64,000 nucleotides of DNA, taken from contig NZ_CP073239.1 in assembly GCF_009670965.2 (NCBI RefSeq), positions 1,798,001-1,862,000 on the forward strand. Reading direction: 5' to 3'. How positions within the stretch are numbered: position 1 is the first letter of the stretch; every line of letters starts with the position of its first letter. A model generated the notes under the pieces. The model ran no database searches, was not told the origin of the DNA, and saw nothing but the letters and a program-made list of their open reading frames with translations. Of this stretch, positions 35,207-43,723 are shown in pieces. Position numbers and translations under genes: made by a program. Origin of the DNA: Riemerella anatipestifer (lineage in GTDB: Bacteria > Bacteroidota > Bacteroidia > Flavobacteriales > Weeksellaceae).

Positions 35207-37786
35207 TTATTCGGTCGTACATTTCTCAACTTTTATTACTTTCCATCTTGGGCGTTTCATTTTATCCTCTCCATAAATAACTCTTGCTTTTACCCTGCAA
35301 TCGTGAGAAATATTGTTCTTTTCCAAAAGATATTTCGGAACATAATAGTCTCCAATGAAAGCAAAATCAGGAATATCTTCTTCATAATTATAATCCTTGT
35401 ATTTTACTTCTAAAAGACCTGTGATGTCTTTTTGTAAACTTGTGTTTATTTCGTTTGTTGATTCTATGTTTAGTGCTTTTACTCTCATTTTTTTATCTTT
35501 TTCTATTTTTATAACAAATGAAAGTTTAAAAAAATCGCCTTCGTTTGGTCTTAGGCTTGTTTCTGTGAATTTGACTATTCCTTGCAACTTGGATGAAATG
35601 ACAAAATGAAATAATTGCTTTTGCTCGTTCACTCCGTCAATGATTGCAATTTGAGTTTGGAATTTTGAAATGACAGAACCTTTGTCAATTTTCTGGATTT
35701 GTCGCAGTTCTGTTCTGTTTTCATCTTTTACTTTTTTGATATAACTCTTGGCTGTTACAAAATCTCCAATTTGTAGTTCAGGTTTAATTTGAGGAAAAAA
35801 GACTTCTTTGTTTTCCGTTGTAATTGCGTAAATAATGTTTTTCTCTTTGTTTATATAATCAACAATAGCAAAAGTGTCTTCTAAAATTTCCCAATGTTTC
35901 CTTTCAGATCTTTCTGTAATAAGTGGAATATACTTGTGTTCTATAACAATTGTTTTTTCAAACCATGTAAATTTTGTTTCAACTTCCTTTTTAATTTCTT
36001 GCTTGTGAAGTTTGAACTTTAAAATTTGTCCTAATTCAGATTGTTTCAAGGCTGCAAAACGATTTTTACTAATTGTAAACTCTATCGTTTTTCCATCTGT
36101 AAAAGTTAAACGGTCTTTTCCTTTGTCGTCTTTCCATTTATCAACCAAAACAAGCTCTGTCCAATTAAAATCAGCATAAGCGAAGTTTTCGGCAAAAGGA
36201 ATATATTTTTTGTATAGTTCCCGATTGTCTTTTAAACTTTGTTTAATTGAACTTGCTTTTTTGTATAATTCGTCAAAAAGTGATGATAATTTCCAACCTT
36301 TTATTTCTCTATGTTTCTTGTATGCTTCAAGTTCTACAAATGCATTTTCTAAAAGATTTTCGTCAATTAACACTTTTGCTAAATCTAAATGAATGTCGCC
36401 TAAAAAATCTTCGTTTTTTTCTAAACTCAATGCTTTTGATAGCATCCCAATTTTTAAAGAATTATCGGAACTGATACAGTCTGAAAACTCCTGCCAAATA
36501 TAATGTTTGTTCGCCAGTTCCAAAACAAGTTGTTTGTATATTTTGATTGCTAAATCAAATTCGTTATTTTTAAAATGAAGCAATGCTTTTTCTCTCAACA
36601 ACCATGTATCATATGGAAACAATTTGATTGCAGTTTTATACGGTTTGATTAGCCAAGATAAATCTTGTTCAATTGTTTGAGTTTTCAGGATTTCAAAAGA
36701 TTTTTTAAGTGCTTTTATTGCTAATGGTTTATATGTGTATTCTTCTTTTCTTGTTTCTTTCCAATCGTCAATTCTTAGATTTTCTGGATTCCAATTTTTG
36801 AAAAAGTTGAGAAAACGCCACTCGTCATTTTCTTGCATAAACCTCTCAGCAAGATTTAAAACTTCGGAATGCCATTTTGATTGTCCGAGATTGGAATAAT
36901 TATTATTGTATTGCTCAAACAGATTCCACAACTCAGAAAATTTATTTTCCTTGTGAGCATTTAGAATGTTCCAAAAAATAGTTTCTCTGAAAAAGTCTAT
37001 AACAACTTCTTTGTTAAGATTTATTTTACATAATAACTCTTCAATGTTTATCTCGGTATTTGAGTTTACAAACTCTCTGCAAATACGTGAAATAAGTGAA
37101 GGAATATCTTTTCCATCTTTATATCCACCGTTCAAATCTTCGTAACGAAGATTGTCAGGATTCCACAAAAGAAAAAAGTTGTAAAACTTAAAGTCATTGT
37201 GCTTTTTTGAATAGTTTAAAGCAAAATTTAAAATCATAGAATGAAGCATTGATGGCCTTTCATTCTTTAACTTCATATAATCTCTCAAAAACATTCGCAC
37301 TTCAACAGACGTAAGATTACTTTCTTTCGCTTTTATGTATCGGTAAATTATCCAACCATAAGGTTCGTGATGTAATTCTGTAAGCCTGTTTTGAGAAATT
37401 AGGTTCTTGAAAATTGCTAATGCTTCTTGATGTTTTCCGTTTTTACTTAATTCTTCTGCTTTTTGAACTTCCGAATAATTAGTGTCAATTCTTGGACGAA
37501 GAAAGTTTTTTTGATTTTCAATTATATCATCTTCGTGACCTTGAAAATCTATTGTGTTTAGCTCTTTAAAACAAACTTCTGCTTGATTTAATTTTCTATC
37601 GGCTATGTAGTATTTACACAAATCTATGAGAATCCAAGCAAATGCTTTTTTTATCCATTCATCTGAACCATCTTCTAAGTATAATTGTCGTGAAATGTTT
37701 AAAGCATTGTTTAATTTATTCAGTTTTTCTACTCCTGATAAATACTTTGCTTCATTTCGTAATTCAAAAACGGTTTTAGAGTCCAT
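35207..37786 (-). CDS. Large helical-repeat plus beta/OB-like protein of helicase module
   Basis: 859 residues; no signal peptide. Residues 1 to about 515 are all-helical with TPR-like units ('LSKNGKHQEALAIFKNLI' near 113; 'LHFKNNEFDLAIKIYKQL' near 403). A block repeats inside it: FYNFFLLWNPDNLRYEDL (201-218) and FLNFFKNWNPENLRIDDW (325-342). From about 530 the protein is beta-rich with several possible OB/S1/cold-shock-like units ('FAIVDYINKEKNIIYAITTENKEVFF', 'GDFVTAKSYIKKVKDE', 'CRVKARVIYGEDKMKRPRWKVIKV'), suggesting nucleic-acid binding. Its ATG follows the helicase stop by a single base, so the two are translationally coupled. Probably a scaffold or sensor for the helicase; this is inference. 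Confidence 0.7.
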   Translation of the reverse strand: MDSKTVFELRNEAKYLSGVEKLNKLNNALNISRQLYLEDGSDEWIKKAFAWILIDLCKYYIADRKLNQAEVCFKELNTIDFQGHEDDIIENQKNFLRPRIDTNYSEVQKAEELSKNGKHQEALAIFKNLISQNRLTELHHEPYGWIIYRYIKAKESNLTSVEVRMFLRDYMKLKNERPSMLHSMILNFALNYSKKHNDFKFYNFFLLWNPDNLRYEDLNGGYKDGKDIPSLISRICREFVNSNTEINIEELLCKINLNKEVVIDFFRETIFWNILNAHKENKFSELWNLFEQYNNNYSNLGQSKWHSEVLNLAERFMQENDEWRFLNFFKNWNPENLRIDDWKETRKEEYTYKPLAIKALKKSFEILKTQTIEQDLSWLIKPYKTAIKLFPYDTWLLREKALLHFKNNEFDLAIKIYKQLVLELANKHYIWQEFSDCISSDNSLKIGMLSKALSLEKNEDFLGDIHLDLAKVLIDENLLENAFVELEAYKKHREIKGWKLSSLFDELYKKASSIKQSLKDNRELYKKYIPFAENFAYADFNWTELVLVDKWKDDKGKDRLTFTDGKTIEFTISKNRFAALKQSELGQILKFKLHKQEIKKEVETKFTWFEKTIVIEHKYIPLITERSERKHWEILEDTFAIVDYINKEKNIIYAITTENKEVFFPQIKPELQIGDFVTAKSYIKKVKDENRTELRQIQKIDKGSVISKFQTQIAIIDGVNEQKQLFHFVISSKLQGIVKFTETSLRPNEGDFFKLSFVIKIEKDKKMRVKALNIESTNEINTSLQKDITGLLEVKYKDYNYEEDIPDFAFIGDYYVPKYLLEKNNISHDCRVKARVIYGEDKMKRPRWKVIKVEKCTTE

Positions 37787-37787
37787 A

Positions 37788-39923
37788 TCAAAATATTTTT
37801 TCTAATAAGAGTTCGTTTATTTCCTCAACTAAACCTGTTGTTCTTGACGGAATAATTTCAGTTTTCTTGAACCTAAAATTTCCATCATACCAAAATTTGT
37901 ATGTCGCTGTAAAACCGTTTTTCTTTATTTCATAAATCTCGTGGTATTGTTTGTGTTCAATTTTGGCTATTTGAAAATTGAAAGGCTGTAATTTTCCCTT
38001 TAAATTCTCGTAAAACTCTTTTTGAAATGATTGTTCAAACTCAAATTCCGCTTCGTTTGTTTCGGGTTCTGCAATTATGATTATCTTATTTTGAAGTTTA
38101 GCAAGTTTCGTATAAATGCTTTCAGTAAATTCCGTTGAGTTTGCTGGCTTTTGTATGGTTGTAATTTTATTATGACTGTTGTAATTGATTTTGAAAATTA
38201 CAACTTCATTTCCTTGCGAAAAGGTGTAATGTTCCAAATAATTGGTGTGACGAATGTTGCTGATATTTACATTTTCATCTTTCAAACACTCACTAATTGC
38301 AAGATAAATATGTTTCACAAAAGACGTTTGATTTGAAAAGTCAAATGGCAATTCTATTTCTGAAATTTCTGTATTTAATTTAAGAATATTTTCTGTTGGT
38401 TTAATGTTTTCAATTTTGGGCGGTTGAATATTGCTTGCTATGCTAAAATGTGGTTCATCAAGCGTAAACAATTTTTCTTTTGCCCTTGTAATACCTGTAT
38501 AAAGCCAACGAAAATAACTTGGATTGAAATACTCCATTGATGTTTTGCAATTCAAAAATGTGTTAGTCCATTCTCCACCTTGTGCTTTGTGGCAAGTAAC
38601 AGCATAACCAAATTTAATTCGTAAAGCGTTAAAGTACTTATCGCTTCGCAAAGCGTCCTTAAATTCTTTTGATCCTGCTTTTAGTTTTGGATTTCGGATT
38701 TTAAAATCAATGTAAAGGGCTTTCAACTCATCTGAACTCAAATCTCTTTGATGTGAGTAAAGCAAGTTCTCTATGATTTTACATTCAATGTCGTGTTTCT
38801 TAAAATCTTCGTCAGTGAATGCAATTGTAACATTACGAAAAGTAAGAGGAACGCTGACTATAATCGTTTCGTTTTTTTTGTTTTTTCGTTTTAGTGAGAT
38901 TGTTCTGATTTCATCATTCGTTGGTGCAACTTCCTTTACAATTCCAAAATCGCCATTTAAAAGTTCCATTTGCGGATAATTGTAGTTATTGCTGACTAAA
39001 ATTATTTTGTCACCTACTGTTATCTTATTTTGGTTTGGGAAAAAATGATTTCTGACAAAATCGTTATATTCCTTTACTGATGAGTTTGAATATGCAACAA
39101 TCATTGTTTCTTCGTCAATTGTATTGTTACAAGCTTCAAGATATTTTGACAATAACTCTTCGTATTTTGTTTTATTGATGTCTTTGAAATTAGTTTCAAT
39201 ATCAAGTTGATTGAAAATGTTTGCTTTTAATGATTGTCGTAGTTTGGTTGCATTATGCAAAATTCCGCTTTCTGCTTTTTGCCTTACAACTTCTGTAAGT
39301 TCAAATTCATTTGAAACAAGATTGAAGTTTTCTTGTAAATATTTTTTGTCAAGTGCAGGCGAAAAATTCATATTTACAGGTGGCAACTGTGCGTTATCTC
39401 CTATAAATATTATCTTTTTATTGTGGTCGTTATTATCAAAGTTGATATAGTTTATCAAGTCTTTGAGTAGGTAGCCCGAACCAAATCTAAAAAATTCGCC
39501 TTCTGAATATACATTTGACAGCATTGAGGCTTCATCAATAATGTAGATTGTATTGTTTGGATCTTCGTTATTTTTGAGTTCGTAGTAGAATTTAAAAGTT
39601 TCAGTTCCGTCCTCGTCTTTTACTTTGAATTCTTTTAGGTCTTTACTTGAATAAATCGTTTTATGGATAGTATAAGCCTTTCGTTTGGTTTTTTGCGAAA
39701 TCACTTTCGCAGCTCGCCCTGTCGGTGCCGCAATTCTAAAGCTTCTTTTGGTTTCCGTAAGAAAATCGGTAAGTCCTTTCATCATAAAAGTTTTACCTGT
39801 TCCTGCATAACCTTTCAATAGAAAACAAGTTGAATTATCACATAGAAACCGCTCTAATTCATCAAGAAGTGAGTTTTGTCCCTGTGTTAGTGTATATTTT
39901 GAAAATGTTTCTTTTAGTGTCAT
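37788..39923 (-). CDS. SF1 RecD/Pif1-like helicase with unique C-terminal domain
   Basis: 711 residues. Motif I GYAGTGKT (38-45), Ia APTGRAAK (66-73), II YIIDEASML (127-135), III GDNAQLPPV (175-183), IV-like TEVVRQ (210-215), V CHKAQGGEW (444-452), VI YTGITRAKEKL (475-485): a complete SF1B (RecD2/Pif1-like) motor. The C-terminal 220 residues after the motor match nothing I know and are mixed alpha/beta. There is no N-terminal RecD2 HhH region. It is the first gene of a three-gene operon, next to a large helical/OB-like protein, which is typical of standalone conflict systems rather than RecBCD. The composition and vocabulary of codons look different from its neighbours; not measured. Confidence 0.85.
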   Translation of the reverse strand: MTLKETFSKYTLTQGQNSLLDELERFLCDNSTCFLLKGYAGTGKTFMMKGLTDFLTETKRSFRIAAPTGRAAKVISQKTKRKAYTIHKTIYSSKDLKEFKVKDEDGTETFKFYYELKNNEDPNNTIYIIDEASMLSNVYSEGEFFRFGSGYLLKDLINYINFDNNDHNKKIIFIGDNAQLPPVNMNFSPALDKKYLQENFNLVSNEFELTEVVRQKAESGILHNATKLRQSLKANIFNQLDIETNFKDINKTKYEELLSKYLEACNNTIDEETMIVAYSNSSVKEYNDFVRNHFFPNQNKITVGDKIILVSNNYNYPQMELLNGDFGIVKEVAPTNDEIRTISLKRKNKKNETIIVSVPLTFRNVTIAFTDEDFKKHDIECKIIENLLYSHQRDLSSDELKALYIDFKIRNPKLKAGSKEFKDALRSDKYFNALRIKFGYAVTCHKAQGGEWTNTFLNCKTSMEYFNPSYFRWLYTGITRAKEKLFTLDEPHFSIASNIQPPKIENIKPTENILKLNTEISEIELPFDFSNQTSFVKHIYLAISECLKDENVNISNIRHTNYLEHYTFSQGNEVVIFKINYNSHNKITTIQKPANSTEFTESIYTKLAKLQNKIIIIAEPETNEAEFEFEQSFQKEFYENLKGKLQPFNFQIAKIEHKQYHEIYEIKKNGFTATYKFWYDGNFRFKKTEIIPSRTTGLVEEINELLLEKIF

Positions 39924-39998
39924 TTCAGCTTTCTATTTTTCGGTGCGGTAATGTGATGCAGAAGTGTTGGCTTTTTTGTTCATTTGTCTATCTGTTTA

Positions 39999-40029
39999 AT
40001 GTTTGCGGGGGCATCAATAGAGCAAACAT
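39999..40029. repeat. 8-bp inverted repeat upstream of helicase operon
   Basis: ATGTTTGC (39999-40006) and GCAAACAT (40022-40029). The right arm overlaps a TATGTTTG box on the minus strand, so it could be an operator. It also lies at the likely right edge of the accessory segment. Confidence 0.4.
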
Positions 40030-40030
40030 A
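40023..40030 (-). promoter_or_regulatory. Possible -7 box for helicase operon
   Basis: TATGTTTG on the minus strand, about 100 nt upstream of the helicase start; overlaps the inverted repeat at 39999-40029. Confidence 0.35.
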
Positions 40031-40044
40031 GCTCTTTGTGATTA

Positions 40045-41403
40045 TTATAACGATTCTTGATAAGCCTTCCAACCCTCTATTTTATACTTTAGAGAGGCTT
40101 GTTCTGCGTCATCAGATTTGTAAATACCTCTACCTACGATTATAAAATCGGTATGGAGTTTTTTAAAGGCGTATTCAGGTGTGTTGTATTGTTGTCCTTT
40201 AGAATCGCCTTTGTCTTCAAGATTGATACCCGGCGTGAAAAGAAGCATCTCTTCAGGTAAAGCATCTTGAGAAACGCTACCTATAACATTAGGGTGTGTT
40301 TGTGCAATTTTAATAGCTTTCTCACGGTAATTAGCATCTGTAAGTGTGCCTTCGGAAGACATTCCTAAAATGGCAATCACTCCCGAATTTAAGAAATAAT
40401 CTAAAGAAGAAGCTCCACCAATCACTTGAGAAGTAATTAAATCCGCCCAAGACGAAATGCGATAAACTCCGTAAGAATATTGTAATTCTTGAGTATTACC
40501 AATATCCGCAAACTTTCGGTCTTCCATCAATAAGAAATTATGCTTTTGTGCCAAATCTTTGAGTGGAAGTATGGTGTTATCAAAATCAAAATCGGTGATG
40601 ATGTCAATGTGAGTCTTTAAAGCTACGATATTAGGTCCTACCTTGTCGGCAAAGTCTAGCAGTTCTTTGGTTGTGATAACATCAGCAGAAGCTATAAGGT
40701 TAGACTGTTTCTCTAAGGCTATTTCTAATAATTTCTTAGCAACAGGCTGTTTAGCGTGAACAATTTTAGACTCATAAGAAAGTCTTTTTTTCTCCTGAAA
40801 CTGAATAGGATTTCCGTCTAAAAACTGATTTATTTGCGTTATTTCCTCTGCTGATAATAAATTTTCTTGGTAAAGTATTTCGCAGACTTCTCTTATTCCA
40901 AATAGTGTATGCACACGGTAGCCTTGCTTTTCTAATAATTCTTTTCCTCCTTGCTCTCTGTCTAGCACTACTACAATGTCGGTTACTTTAATCCCTTCTT
41001 TTTCAATTTCAGGGATAGTTTCAAGTAAAGATTTGCCACTAGTAATCACATCTTCTACTAAAAGGCATTTTTGTCCTTCCTTATAAATTCCTTCTATTAG
41101 TTTTTTAGTACCATAGGCTTTAGCTTCTTTTCTTTTAATGATAAGTGGTATTTCACTCTCTAAAGACATTGCTGTTGCCATAGGCAGCGCCGCATAGGGC
41201 ACACCGCATATCAACTCTGTATCTTGCGTATTTGTAAGATTTAGAAGATAAGTCGCTAGTTTTTTCAGAATTTTAGGGTTAGAAGCTAATGGTCTTAAAT
41301 CCACATAAAATGGACTTTCTATACCACTTTTTAGTGTAAATTTTCCAAATTTGATAATTCCTAGTTGATAACATTCTAGGAAAAAGTCTTTTTTTAGATT
41401 CAT
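40045..41403 (-). CDS. Bifunctional UMP synthase (OPRT-OMPDC fusion)
   Basis: 452 residues from the ATG at 41403; the frame extends to 41457 but that start lies upstream of the TAACTTTG box. N-terminal orotate phosphoribosyltransferase (1-195): PRPP motif VEDVITSGKS at 116-125. C-terminal OMP decarboxylase (205-452): KTHID (263-267) and EDRKFADIGNT (294-304), then 'GQQYNTPE' and 'IIVGRGIY'. The domain order and the DRKFADIGNT form are those of eukaryotic UMPS, not of bacterial PyrF. It would make UMP from orotate in one protein. Separate pyrE and pyrF genes are the bacterial norm. Confidence 0.92.
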   Translation of the reverse strand: MNLKKDFFLECYQLGIIKFGKFTLKSGIESPFYVDLRPLASNPKILKKLATYLLNLTNTQDTELICGVPYAALPMATAMSLESEIPLIIKRKEAKAYGTKKLIEGIYKEGQKCLLVEDVITSGKSLLETIPEIEKEGIKVTDIVVVLDREQGGKELLEKQGYRVHTLFGIREVCEILYQENLLSAEEITQINQFLDGNPIQFQEKKRLSYESKIVHAKQPVAKKLLEIALEKQSNLIASADVITTKELLDFADKVGPNIVALKTHIDIITDFDFDNTILPLKDLAQKHNFLLMEDRKFADIGNTQELQYSYGVYRISSWADLITSQVIGGASSLDYFLNSGVIAILGMSSEGTLTDANYREKAIKIAQTHPNVIGSVSQDALPEEMLLFTPGINLEDKGDSKGQQYNTPEYAFKKLHTDFIIVGRGIYKSDDAEQASLKYKIEGWKAYQESL

Positions 41404-41418
41404 TAGATTAGGTTTTTG

Positions 41419-41426
41419 CAAAGTTA
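41419..41426 (-). promoter_or_regulatory. -7 promoter box for UMP synthase
   Basis: TAACTTTG on the minus strand, ending 15 nt before the ATG at 41403; supports that start. Confidence 0.55.
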
Positions 41427-41511
41427 GTATTTTAGACCTAAATCTAAAAATTTTCACAAAACACTTTGGTTTAATAGTTTGTATGTATTAAGACCAAATA
41501 ATCCAAAACAT

Positions 41512-41542
41512 TTTGAAGGTTATTATCAAAACATTATTTTTG
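41512..41542 (+). promoter_or_regulatory. Consensus promoter for fabH
   Basis: TTTG (41512-41515), 19-bp spacer, TATTTTTG (41535-41542): full Bacteroidota -33/-7 consensus. The ATG is at 41560. Confidence 0.8.
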
Positions 41543-41559
41543 TTATTTTAAATTAAGTT

Positions 41560-42582
41560 ATGCAAAAAAGTATTATTAAAGGATTAGGCTATTATGTTCC
41601 TGATAATGTAGTAACTAATGATGACTTATCAAAACTAATGACCACTAATGATGAGTGGATAACAGAGAGAACAGGGATTAAAGAAAGAAGACATCGTAAA
41701 AATAGATATGATACAGAAGAAACTACGGCTTATCTAGGTTTTAAGGCTGCGGAAAAAGCAATTAAAAGTGCAGGATTGGAGGCTAAGGATATAGATTATA
41801 TTATCTTTGCTACACTATCTCCAGATTATTATTTCCCTGGTTGTGGGGTGCTTTTGCAAGAAATGTTAGGTTGTAATACTATAGGAGCATTAGATGTTAG
41901 AAATCAATGTTCTGGTTTTGTTTATGCTATGAGTGTGGCCGATGCTTTTATAAAAGCAAATGTTTATAAAAATATATTAGTTGTAGGTGCCGAAATACAC
42001 TCTTTTGGATTAGATTTTTCTGATGAAGGTAGAGGTGTTTCCGTTATTTTCGGAGATGGGGCAGGAGCAATGGTTCTATCAGCTTCCAATTCTGAAGATT
42101 CGGGAGACATTTTAGCAGTTAATATGCATTCTGAAGGGAAATATGCAGAAGAATTAGCCGTAAAATTTCCAGGTACTAAACACGGTTGGAGCGACCGCCT
42201 ACTGAACGATACCAATGCAATTACCAAGCAAGAGCTATACCCTTATATGAATGGTAATTTTGTGTTTAAACACGCGGTTACTCGTTTCCCTGAAAGTATC
42301 TTGGAAGCGTTGGATAAAGCGGGGAAAAGGGTAGAGGATTTAGATATGTTGATACCTCACCAAGCTAATATTAGAATTGCACAGTATGTTCAGCAATTAC
42401 TTAAATTACCTGAAGATAAAGTATTCATCAATATACAGAAATACGGTAATACAACGGCAGCTTCTATTCCGATTGCTCTTTGCGAAGCTGTAGAAGGAGG
42501 AAGAATAAAAAGAGGCGATTTGGTTTGTCTTGCTGCTTTTGGTAGTGGATTCACCTGGGGAAGTGTCTTATTTGAATACTAA
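41560..42582 (+). CDS. fabH: 3-oxoacyl-ACP synthase III
   Basis: 340 residues. The Cys-His-Asn triad of KAS III is visible: Cys117 in 'RNQCSGFVYA', His in 'LIPHQANIRI' and Asn in 'KYGNTTAASIP'. It condenses acetyl-CoA or branched acyl-CoA with malonyl-ACP to start fatty-acid synthesis. Bacteroidota usually have more than one FabH-like protein; no fab genes are adjacent, so this copy's exact primer is not known. It is transcribed alone from a consensus promoter and ends at the terminator at 42611-42650. Confidence 0.93.
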   Translation: MQKSIIKGLGYYVPDNVVTNDDLSKLMTTNDEWITERTGIKERRHRKNRYDTEETTAYLGFKAAEKAIKSAGLEAKDIDYIIFATLSPDYYFPGCGVLLQEMLGCNTIGALDVRNQCSGFVYAMSVADAFIKANVYKNILVVGAEIHSFGLDFSDEGRGVSVIFGDGAGAMVLSASNSEDSGDILAVNMHSEGKYAEELAVKFPGTKHGWSDRLLNDTNAITKQELYPYMNGNFVFKHAVTRFPESILEALDKAGKRVEDLDMLIPHQANIRIAQYVQQLLKLPEDKVFINIQKYGNTTAASIPIALCEAVEGGRIKRGDLVCLAAFGSGFTWGSVLFEY

Positions 42583-42610
42583 TCAGATACTTTTTTAATA
42601 TATTAAGATT

Positions 42611-42650
42611 AAGGCTTGAAATTAGATATACATTTCAAGTCTTTTATTTT
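42611..42650 (+). terminator. Terminator after fabH
   Basis: GGCTTGAAA (42613-42621) pairs with TTTCAAGTC (42633-42641), one G-U pair, with TTTTATTTT following. Confidence 0.7.
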
Positions 42651-42682
42651 AGTACATTATTAAATAATTTCTCGTTTTTCAT

Positions 42683-42690
42683 TATATTTG
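42683..42690 (+). promoter_or_regulatory. -7 promoter box for purM
   Basis: TATATTTG, 29 nt before the ATG at 42720. Confidence 0.5.
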
Positions 42691-42719
42691 TGGACTAATA
42701 AAAAAATAAAAAGTTAAAA

Positions 42720-43709
42720 ATGAGTAATACTTACAAATCTGCTGGAGTAGATAAGGAAGAAGGGTACAAAACCGTAGATAAAATAAAATCTGCCGTAGCC
42801 GAAACTCACAACAAAAATGTACTTAATAATTTAGGAAGTTTTGGGGCATTTTATGAAATTTCTAATTATAAAAATCCGGTTTTAGTAAGCGGTACAGACG
42901 GAGTAGGGACGAAGTTAAAAATAGCGTTAGACACCAAACAATATTCATCTATAGGGATAGATTGTTTTGCGATGTGTGCTAATGATATTTTGTGTCATGG
43001 AGCCCAACCTTTGTTCTTTTTAGACTATTTGGCTTGTGGAAAACTAGATGCAGATGTAGCAGCAGAAATAGTTTTAGGAATGGTAAAGGCTTGTAAGGAT
43101 AACAATTGTGCTTTAATTGGTGGTGAAACTGCCGAAATGCCAGGAATGTACCAAGTAGGCGATTACGATGTGGCAGGTTTCTGTGTGGGAATTGTAGAGA
43201 AAGACCAAATTATAGATGGTTCTAAAATTGAAAAGGGTCAGACTATTATTGCTTTGCCAAGTTCTGGTTTTCATTCTAACGGTTTTTCTTTAGTTAGAAA
43301 AGTATTTCCTGATTTTTATGAAGAGTTCAATGGAGAGCCTATTTATAAGACTCTTTTAGAACCTACAAGGTTATACTATCAGCCTATTCATAAACTAATG
43401 AAAGAGGTAGATTTAAAAGGAATTGCTCACATTACAGGCGGAGGACTTATAGAGAATGTTCCTAGAATTATCCCTGATAGATTATGTGCTAAAATTGATA
43501 CCTCAAGAATAAAAATTCCTGAAATTATGCTAGAATTAGAGAAAAGAGGTGGTGTAGAAAGAATAGAGATGTTCGGCACATTTAATATGGGAGTGGGTAT
43601 GATAGTTGTGGTAGATTCAGCGGATAAAGATAAGGTATTATCTCTTGTTGAAGATGCTTACGAGATAGGAGTTATAGAAGAACATTCAGAAAAAATTGTA
43701 CTACACTAG
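42720..43709 (+). CDS. purM: Phosphoribosylformylglycinamidine cyclo-ligase (AIR synthetase)
   Basis: 329 residues. 'SGTDGVGTKLKIA' (ATP/metal loop), 'DCFAMCANDILCHGAQPLFFLDYLA', 'IGGETAEMPGMY' and 'ITGGGLIENVPRI' are PurM signatures, complete to the C-terminal 'GTFNMGVGMIVVV'. It forms AIR from FGAM with ATP, the fifth step of purine synthesis. purN begins 14 bp later, so the pair is an operon ending at the hairpin at 44287-44316. Confidence 0.95.
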   Translation: MSNTYKSAGVDKEEGYKTVDKIKSAVAETHNKNVLNNLGSFGAFYEISNYKNPVLVSGTDGVGTKLKIALDTKQYSSIGIDCFAMCANDILCHGAQPLFFLDYLACGKLDADVAAEIVLGMVKACKDNNCALIGGETAEMPGMYQVGDYDVAGFCVGIVEKDQIIDGSKIEKGQTIIALPSSGFHSNGFSLVRKVFPDFYEEFNGEPIYKTLLEPTRLYYQPIHKLMKEVDLKGIAHITGGGLIENVPRIIPDRLCAKIDTSRIKIPEIMLELEKRGGVERIEMFGTFNMGVGMIVVVDSADKDKVLSLVEDAYEIGVIEEHSEKIVLH

Positions 43710-43723
43710 ACTTGTCTAAGAAT

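Noticed and set aside
34906-35280. 124-codon frame on the plus strand across the cysteine-motif gene
   Set aside because: It is the shadow of the real reverse-strand frame; no start signal and no similarity.
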